This document shows, piece by piece, positions 51,276 through 55,878 of a stretch of DNA of 55,878 nucleotides. Position 1 is the first letter of the stretch, and each line of letters opens with the position of its first letter. This DNA is from an uncultured Methanobrevibacter sp. (lineage in GTDB: Archaea; Methanobacteriota; Methanobacteria; Methanobacteriales; Methanobacteriaceae): the NCBI GenBank assembly GCA_900319985.1, contig ONQL01000004.1, forward strand, positions 1 through 55,878. The letters run 5' to 3'. The notes under the pieces are model-generated. The model was not told the origin of the DNA and did not search any database. It saw only the letters and a program-made list of their open reading frames with translations. A program made the position numbers and the translations under genes.

Positions 51276-54200
51276 TTATTTAATTTTAATTTTAACTGTT
51301 TTTGTTAGGGGTTTGTAATAATTGTTCCCTGCAAATATGATCTTGGAGTTAAAAGATCCTTTTTTGTCGAATTTTATAATTTTGAATGCCGCTACACCAT
51401 TCCTATTGGTTTTTGCATTGTAGATTTTGCCTTTAATCTTTAAACTGACTTTAACGTTTTTAACGGCTTTGCCTATGTTATTTTTTAAAGCGATCCTGTA
51501 TATTTTAGTCTTTTCGGATTTTTTAAACGCCTTATTTTTAGCAGTCAATTTCACTTTTGCCTTCATAACTGTGATTTTTGCAGTTTTATATGAATTTTCA
51601 TAATTTTTATTCCCATTGAATATAATTACCGGATAGTAAGTATTCGGAGCCAAGCCTTTTGTTGAAAGCTTTGCATGGCCCTTTTTATCACAACTCAGCA
51701 CATGATTTTTACCGTTAAGCACAACATTTACTTTAACTGCCCCGATAACTTTTCCGCGCTCATCCTTTAATGTTACAACCAAATTCCTGTTGACATTATA
51801 AACTGCAGATACTGAAGATGAGGCCAGTTTTGTCTTTAGTTTGTTGACAACTATAACGGAAAGCTCTTCTGAATCGGCATAATTTTCATCGCCCTTAAAG
51901 GTAACTGAAACTATATATGTGCCTGAATTTAAGTTTGCAGTTGGAACCTTAACCTGACCTTCAGCATTTGTTGTTAATGTCAGATTAGTGCTGTTTAATG
52001 CGATGCTTAATTGTTTTTCTCTTAAAGGATTATCGGATTCGTCCAATAATGTTACGGTCAAATAATTGCTCTCGCCATATGAAGTTACAATCGGTGATGC
52101 ATTTAATTTGGTTCTTTTGAGCTGAACTGTATCTAAAACATAGTCCTCCAGATATTTTCCATCCATAATTATCGGAATATCTTCGCCAAAGAGATATTTC
52201 ATATCTGAATAGTAAACGTCATTGAAATAATCGCCCCATGAAACATTGCGTAAATGCCCGTCATCATTGGAAATGTAGACTTCCACATGGGAAACCAATT
52301 GTCCGTCAATGATTTCCTTTTTAAAGTCATAGGTCTGTATGGTAGTTCTGTATTTACCGTAAAGATCGGTTGCTGCAATATATCTTGATGTTAAAATATT
52401 GTCTTCATATTCGAAGTCTGATATGTTGCCCTTTTTGTGAAGTAAAAAATTGTTCGGACATAAGATATATTCACCAGGCTTTAGGATTCCCATTTCTAAA
52501 CCGTGACTTGACTGATTGAAATAGTCTGCAATGGCATATCTTCCGTCCGGAGCCTTAATGATAAAATGACCCATTGACAGTCCGTAAAAATATTTCAAAT
52601 CATAAATCAAATCCAGATACTCCTGAGAAATTCTGTTGTTTTCAATCATTTTTTTGGCGATGGCCTCAACCTGTTCGGAGACATATGAGCCGTCAAAACC
52701 TCCATGGGTAAATACCCAACCGTCCTCAGTAATCAATAAATGAAGGAAATAGGTGTCATCAAATTTAACCTGACGCATTTCTCCATTTCCTCCAATAAAA
52801 AGAGTAAGTGGCACGGAAGAGTCTCTTCTGTAGGAGACTACGGTATGATTTTCATCAATCTGAATAATGTTGGATGAACATGCTCCGTCAGACATCTCTG
52901 AAAAACCGGCTGAAGCAGATAAATTATAACCTCCAATTGTATCATTGATGTATATTAATTTGGAAAAATCAGGGTCTGCAACGCCAAAATAATTATTTTC
53001 ATAATCAGCAGTACCGTTGGCAATCTTATAGATTACAAAACACGGATAGGAACTAGTATGATAAACCAGATTGGAATTGTTTAAAAGAATGTTTCCCCAA
53101 AGGCTGAAAATCAATGAATGTGCTGCATCATTGTCTGATATATTGCAGCCGTCAACAGTTATGTTGTGATTTAGAAAAGTCAAATTAAAACGGCCCTGAA
53201 CGGTATAAATCAGTACACCGTAATCTCCGTCGTTATCTGTAAAATTACTGCCTTTTAAAATAATTTCTCCGCAGGACGGAGCATAGATTACAGTCCCGTT
53301 GACAGCTTCATTGCCAAAGCATGAGGAATCAATAATGCTTATGTTGTTGATGCTTGTCCTTGAATAGACTGCACCGCATACGGCGCGATTTGAAACAAAT
53401 GTGGAATTGCAAATCAAATTGTTTCCCATATTGGAGCATAAAATGGCTCCGCCCCATTCGGCAGAATTATTGTAAAAATTGGAATTGTCCACCATCACAA
53501 AGTCATTGCAGAAATAGGGACTATTGGATGAATGAATCGCTCCCCCTTTTAATTTTGCCTTATTGCTGTAAAAATTTGAACTATTAACTTTTATCACCGA
53601 ATCTGAGTATACAGATCCACCATAATACTTTGCAATGTTTTCAGAAAAATCACAATAATTTATATTCAAATCCGTAAAGTTAAAAGCAAAGATTGCTCCT
53701 CCGCAATCGGCACTGTTTTGATAAAACATGGTATTGACTGCATTGACGCTGGATTTGTATGTTGCATATATTGCACCGCCCTGGACAAACAAACCATATC
53801 CCATATTATTTGAAAAGGTAGAATTTACAATGTCGATATTGGAATTGGATGAGTATATTGCTCCGCCGGAATTATTGGCCTGATTGTTGATAAAGCTGCA
53901 ATTGATTATTTCACAATTGGCCTTGTTTAAATTGATTGCTCCACCGCAATCTCCGCTTAAAGCATTTGAAAATATGATGTCCTTTAAAATTACATTTGAA
54001 TTTGAAACTTTAAATATTCCTGATGCATCTGATGCGTTAATGATGTGTCCGTTGCCTGAAATTGTAATGGATTTTTTTATCTCAATTCCATCTGAATCTC
54101 CAGGATCATGTTTATAATCTTTAGTCAATTCCAATGTGCCGTTTTGAGAAACATTCCCAATTAAACCTGTCAACTCCTTAAAATTTCCTTCATTGGATTG

Positions 54201-54329
54201 ACTGTGAACAGTGTTGTCATCACTACCTGCAAGACCTGCAGAAAAAGAATCATCTGCAGAATTTGCACTGACTGCAGATAGCGATAAAAAAATTAAAAAT
54301 ATCAATAAAATAACTTTTTTGTTAAACAA
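51276..54329 (-). CDS. Adhesin-like protein with beta-helix repeats and Ig-like domains
   Basis: A 1017-residue surface protein. A signal peptide (about 1-24) precedes a parallel beta-helix region (about 75-460) of repeats of the form GGAI..S-x-NS-x-F-x-N-A (GGAIYSSNSNIDIVNSTF, GGAIYATYKSS), of pectate-lyase/PMP type. A distinct middle domain (about 475-740) is not a known adhesin repeat. It contains ACSSNIIQIDENHTVVSYRR and GHFIIKAPDGRYAIADYF, which recall Ntn-type cysteine hydrolases, with Cys484 as a possible nucleophile. Three Ig-like domains (about 745-1017) form the C-terminus, with no membrane anchor or sorting motif seen. The start is TTG 54329 with AGGAAG upstream. Likely a cell-surface adhesion protein. 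Confidence 0.88.
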   Translation of the reverse strand: MFNKKVILLIFLIFLSLSAVSANSADDSFSAGLAGSDDNTVHSQSNEGNFKELTGLIGNVSQNGTLELTKDYKHDPGDSDGIEIKKSITISGNGHIINASDASGIFKVSNSNVILKDIIFSNALSGDCGGAINLNKANCEIINCSFINNQANNSGGAIYSSNSNIDIVNSTFSNNMGYGLFVQGGAIYATYKSSVNAVNTMFYQNSADCGGAIFAFNFTDLNINYCDFSENIAKYYGGSVYSDSVIKVNSSNFYSNKAKLKGGAIHSSNSPYFCNDFVMVDNSNFYNNSAEWGGAILCSNMGNNLICNSTFVSNRAVCGAVYSRTSINNISIIDSSCFGNEAVNGTVIYAPSCGEIILKGSNFTDNDGDYGVLIYTVQGRFNLTFLNHNITVDGCNISDNDAAHSLIFSLWGNILLNNSNLVYHTSSYPCFVIYKIANGTADYENNYFGVADPDFSKLIYINDTIGGYNLSASAGFSEMSDGACSSNIIQIDENHTVVSYRRDSSVPLTLFIGGNGEMRQVKFDDTYFLHLLITEDGWVFTHGGFDGSYVSEQVEAIAKKMIENNRISQEYLDLIYDLKYFYGLSMGHFIIKAPDGRYAIADYFNQSSHGLEMGILKPGEYILCPNNFLLHKKGNISDFEYEDNILTSRYIAATDLYGKYRTTIQTYDFKKEIIDGQLVSHVEVYISNDDGHLRNVSWGDYFNDVYYSDMKYLFGEDIPIIMDGKYLEDYVLDTVQLKRTKLNASPIVTSYGESNYLTVTLLDESDNPLREKQLSIALNSTNLTLTTNAEGQVKVPTANLNSGTYIVSVTFKGDENYADSEELSVIVVNKLKTKLASSSVSAVYNVNRNLVVTLKDERGKVIGAVKVNVVLNGKNHVLSCDKKGHAKLSTKGLAPNTYYPVIIFNGNKNYENSYKTAKITVMKAKVKLTAKNKAFKKSEKTKIYRIALKNNIGKAVKNVKVSLKIKGKIYNAKTNRNGVAAFKIIKFDKKGSFNSKIIFAGNNYYKPLTKTVKIKIK

Positions 54330-54360
54330 TTTTATACTTCCTATAATATTTTATTAAAAA

Positions 54361-54385
54361 ATATTATATAAAAAATAATATTTAA
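54361..54385 (-). promoter_or_regulatory. Promoter of the adhesin gene
   Basis: A strong TATA-like block (TTTTTTATATAATATT on the minus strand) lies 32-55 nt before the TTG start, giving a leader of about 15-25 nt that still contains the AGGAAG site. Confidence 0.4.
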
Positions 54386-54413
54386 AATTAGTGTGGTAAT
54401 GGAAGTGGGACTG

Positions 54414-54704
54414 TCAGTATTGCTCACCGAGCCATCCCTGATTGACGTCGGGCCATCCGCACTCGCCGCAGTATTCCTCGTCAATTATTGCTCCGCAGCT
54501 AGGACATTCACAGATTGAGTTCTGATGTCTTTCATCATTTCCGCAGTTTTCACACTCCCAAATGTCCCCGCTTAATGTATATAGCGAATCGCATGTCGGG
54601 CATCGGAGAATGCCTTCGCCATAAATCATATCTCCGCAGAAGGGGCATTCGTCAATTAGGTCATCCTCTTCACTTAGGACTGCACCGCATTCATAGCATT
54701 CCAT
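54414..54704 (-). CDS. Acidic multi-zinc-ribbon protein
   Basis: A 96-residue, acidic, cysteine-rich protein with about four zinc-ribbon knuckle pairs, the last ending in a fixed tail (CPSCGAIIDEEYCGECGWPD, then VNQGWLGEQY). Its tail is nearly identical to that of the next protein, so they are recent duplicates. It is likely a zinc-binding adaptor, or may take part in protein-protein contacts in this block. ATG 54704 follows GTGATTACC; the upstream ATG 54722 is not needed. The stop of the paralogue gene lies about 10 nt upstream. Confidence 0.75.
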   Translation of the reverse strand: MECYECGAVLSEEDDLIDECPFCGDMIYGEGILRCPTCDSLYTLSGDIWECENCGNDERHQNSICECPSCGAIIDEEYCGECGWPDVNQGWLGEQY

Positions 54705-54714
54705 GGTAATCACG

Positions 54715-55035
54715 CTATCCATAGTTTTCCCCTACCCAGCCCTGGTTGACGTCGGGCCATCCGCACTCATCACAGTATTCTCCGTCAATTGCCGCTCCGC
54801 AGCTCGGACATTCGCCGTACCTTTCGGTGAATATGATTTGAGTATCCTTTTCATCTTCCTGTGGCTCTTCGTTTCCGCACTCGGGACATGTCCATTCATA
54901 GCCTTCGCAGTCGACAAGAGTTTCGCAGTTTTCGCACTGGTAGACCTCCTCGTCGATTTCCGCTTCACAGTACGGGCATTCGCTCAGCATGTCGTCTTCG
55001 TCGATTTCCCAGTCGCACATCTTACATTCAATCAT
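54715..55035 (-). CDS. Acidic multi-zinc-ribbon protein, paralogue
   Basis: A 106-residue acidic protein with the same arrangement of CxxC knuckles (CKMC, CPYC, CENC, CPEC) and the same tail (CPSCGAAIDGEYCDECGWPD, then VNQGWVGENYG). The spacer contains an acidic patch (EEPQEDEKDTQ). A strong GGAGGTG lies 6-12 nt before ATG 55035. It is on the same transcript as 54414 and starts 4 nt after the end of the SseB-like gene. Confidence 0.77.
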   Translation of the reverse strand: MIECKMCDWEIDEDDMLSECPYCEAEIDEEVYQCENCETLVDCEGYEWTCPECGNEEPQEDEKDTQIIFTERYGECPSCGAAIDGEYCDECGWPDVNQGWVGENYG

Positions 55036-55038
55036 CTC

Positions 55039-55878
55039 TTACACCTCCACAGGGAACATGTGAAACACGGCAGAGTTAAGCTTTTCGTCATAGCATATAA
55101 CTTCTAGGACATCGGAATATTCCAGAAGCACATTCCTTGTAATCAGTATATTTTCGCAATTGGGATTTATAATTATCCCGTCCATATCGTCATTTAAAAG
55201 GCAATTTGTCATCTGGGAGAAGTTCACAATCTGGATGTATTTGTTGTAAGGGGTGTCCACATGTGAAATCTTTTCTTGAGAAGTGAACACTGTCGCATAG
55301 TTTCCGCCTATCTTGTCAGAGTGAAGAAAGCCTAGAGGTCCTGTTTCAATCATTGATATTACTCCGTCCTTGACCATATCTTTTAAATCTTCACGGGACA
55401 GTCTCAATGTAAGAAGTGTTGAGTCAGAAATTCTTTTGAAAAGCCCGTCATAGTCTCCGATGTTTGACGGATCAGATATGAATTCTTCAAGCTCGGTGTT
55501 GTTGATTGAATCCTTCAGGGTTTTCAGTTCGGATGGAGTATATGAATTGTCGGAGGGAAAGTCATAATTCGGCACATTATCCATTTCATCTAAAATATCC
55601 CTCGGCAGAATCATGGCTTCACTTTTGATGTTTAATATGAATCCCGCAAGGTCGGATTCCTTCAAAAAGCCAAGGTATGTTTCAAAGGAGTGATCGTGGG
55701 GCTCCACCTTAAAGTCAGGAACCATTTTGGTGTATTCGTCCATATCCGTGAAAAGCAGTCCAAAGTCTCCCTGCTCTGTAGTTGCAGTCATGAGGTCTAT
55801 GGTATCTCCTTCCACATCACCTGCAATGATGAAGCCGGAATGTTTTATTTCCTCAAATAGTCTGACAAAGACTTCTTT
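55039..55878 (-). CDS. SseB-like domain protein, partial at window edge
   Basis: The frame is open to the end of the window (first visible residues KEVFVRLFEEIKHSGFIIAG), so its N-terminus lies beyond it; an internal GTG at 55815 is not the start. The visible 279 residues hold two SseB-like domains in the order seen in the 42480 protein, with matching segments NIGDYDGLF, GVISMIETGPL, GGNYATVF and GIIINPNCENILITRNVLL. It precedes the two zinc-ribbon genes on the same strand and is probably co-transcribed with them. Confidence 0.7.
   Translation of the reverse strand, partial: KEVFVRLFEEIKHSGFIIAGDVEGDTIDLMTATTEQGDFGLLFTDMDEYTKMVPDFKVEPHDHSFETYLGFLKESDLAGFILNIKSEAMILPRDILDEMDNVPNYDFPSDNSYTPSELKTLKDSINNTELEEFISDPSNIGDYDGLFKRISDSTLLTLRLSREDLKDMVKDGVISMIETGPLGFLHSDKIGGNYATVFTSQEKISHVDTPYNKYIQIVNFSQMTNCLLNDDMDGIIINPNCENILITRNVLLEYSDVLEVICYDEKLNSAVFHMFPVEV

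Noticed and set aside
51276..54329. Bacterial sorting motif or membrane anchor on the adhesin
   Set aside because: The C-terminus ends in Ig-like beta strands and lysines without a hydrophobic tail.
1..55878. CRISPR array, tRNA, rRNA or insertion sequence
   Set aside because: No regularly spaced repeats, cloverleaf-like sequence or transposase was seen on reading both strands.
40236..55878. Known antiphage defence system
   Set aside because: Helicase, AAA+ and HTH genes are suggestive, but no nuclease, effector or known defence gene set could be named.

Overview
The window looks like a chromosome segment of an AT-rich, pseudomurein-walled methanogenic archaeon, most likely Methanobrevibacter or a close relative in the Methanobacteriaceae. 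Supporting signs are a Mur-ligase-like protein next to surface-polymer genes, a DUF4013 membrane protein, an adhesin-like protein with parallel beta-helix repeats and C-terminal Ig-like domains, archaeal TATA-type promoters, and a recurring ribosome-binding motif (GGTGAT, about 4 nt, then ATG). The genus is inferred; there is no rRNA or other marker gene. I saw no tRNA, rRNA, CRISPR array or intact insertion sequence.

Layout. (1) 1-6.4 kb: a CPBP-type membrane protease and a flavin reductase-like protein, a divergent PAP2-like membrane protein, then three minus-strand surface glycosylation genes (a GT2, a GT2-coiled coil-methyltransferase fusion, and a CgeB-like transferase with a frameshift). 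(2) 6.5-11 kb: a sequon-rich secreted protein, a DUF4013 membrane protein, a zinc-ribbon membrane protein and an amino-acid-type binding protein with no transporter partners. (3) 11-29.5 kb: a large minus-strand surface-polymer locus. Transcription probably starts at rmlA-rmlC-rmlB and runs through two fused TagF/GT4-type proteins, a GT2, an acyltransferase, a third TagF-like protein, another GT2, gpsA and a LicC-like nucleotidyltransferase, ending in a universal stress protein and an Ig-like anchored protein. A disrupted methyltransferase-kinase-like-coiled-coil gene lies beyond. Together these could make dTDP-sugar intermediates, sn-glycerol-3-phosphate and a CDP-activated alditol, and polymerise them into a teichoic-acid-like polymer. 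(4) 29.6-40.2 kb: a Mur ligase, a divergent CDF metal transporter, a small secreted protein, two tandem carboxylesterases with a homogenised 3' block, a GNAT acetyltransferase, a MATE exporter, and a DPM-like GT2/GtrA pair. (5) 40.2-55.9 kb: an all-minus-strand block dominated by proteins with N-terminal zinc ribbons, bracketed by two SseB-like paralogues. It contains a zincin, a TPR protein, an XPD/DinG-type helicase with a C-terminal TPR-like tail, a membrane/XpaC-like protein, an AAA+ ATPase with a TerB-like region, an HTH protein and a 1017-residue adhesin.

Two systems stand out. One is the archaeal glycerol-phosphate polymer locus, including a bacterial-type GpsA of the opposite stereochemistry to archaeal lipids and a WbdD-like possible chain terminator. 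The other is the zinc-ribbon/AAA+/helicase block, which resembles a stress or surveillance module but matches nothing I can name.

A caution on the sequence: four genes (near 6270, 12606, 50131 and 51040) carry frameshifts that are each repaired by adding one A (coding strand) to a short A run. This fits systematic homopolymer under-calling better than four independent gene losses.
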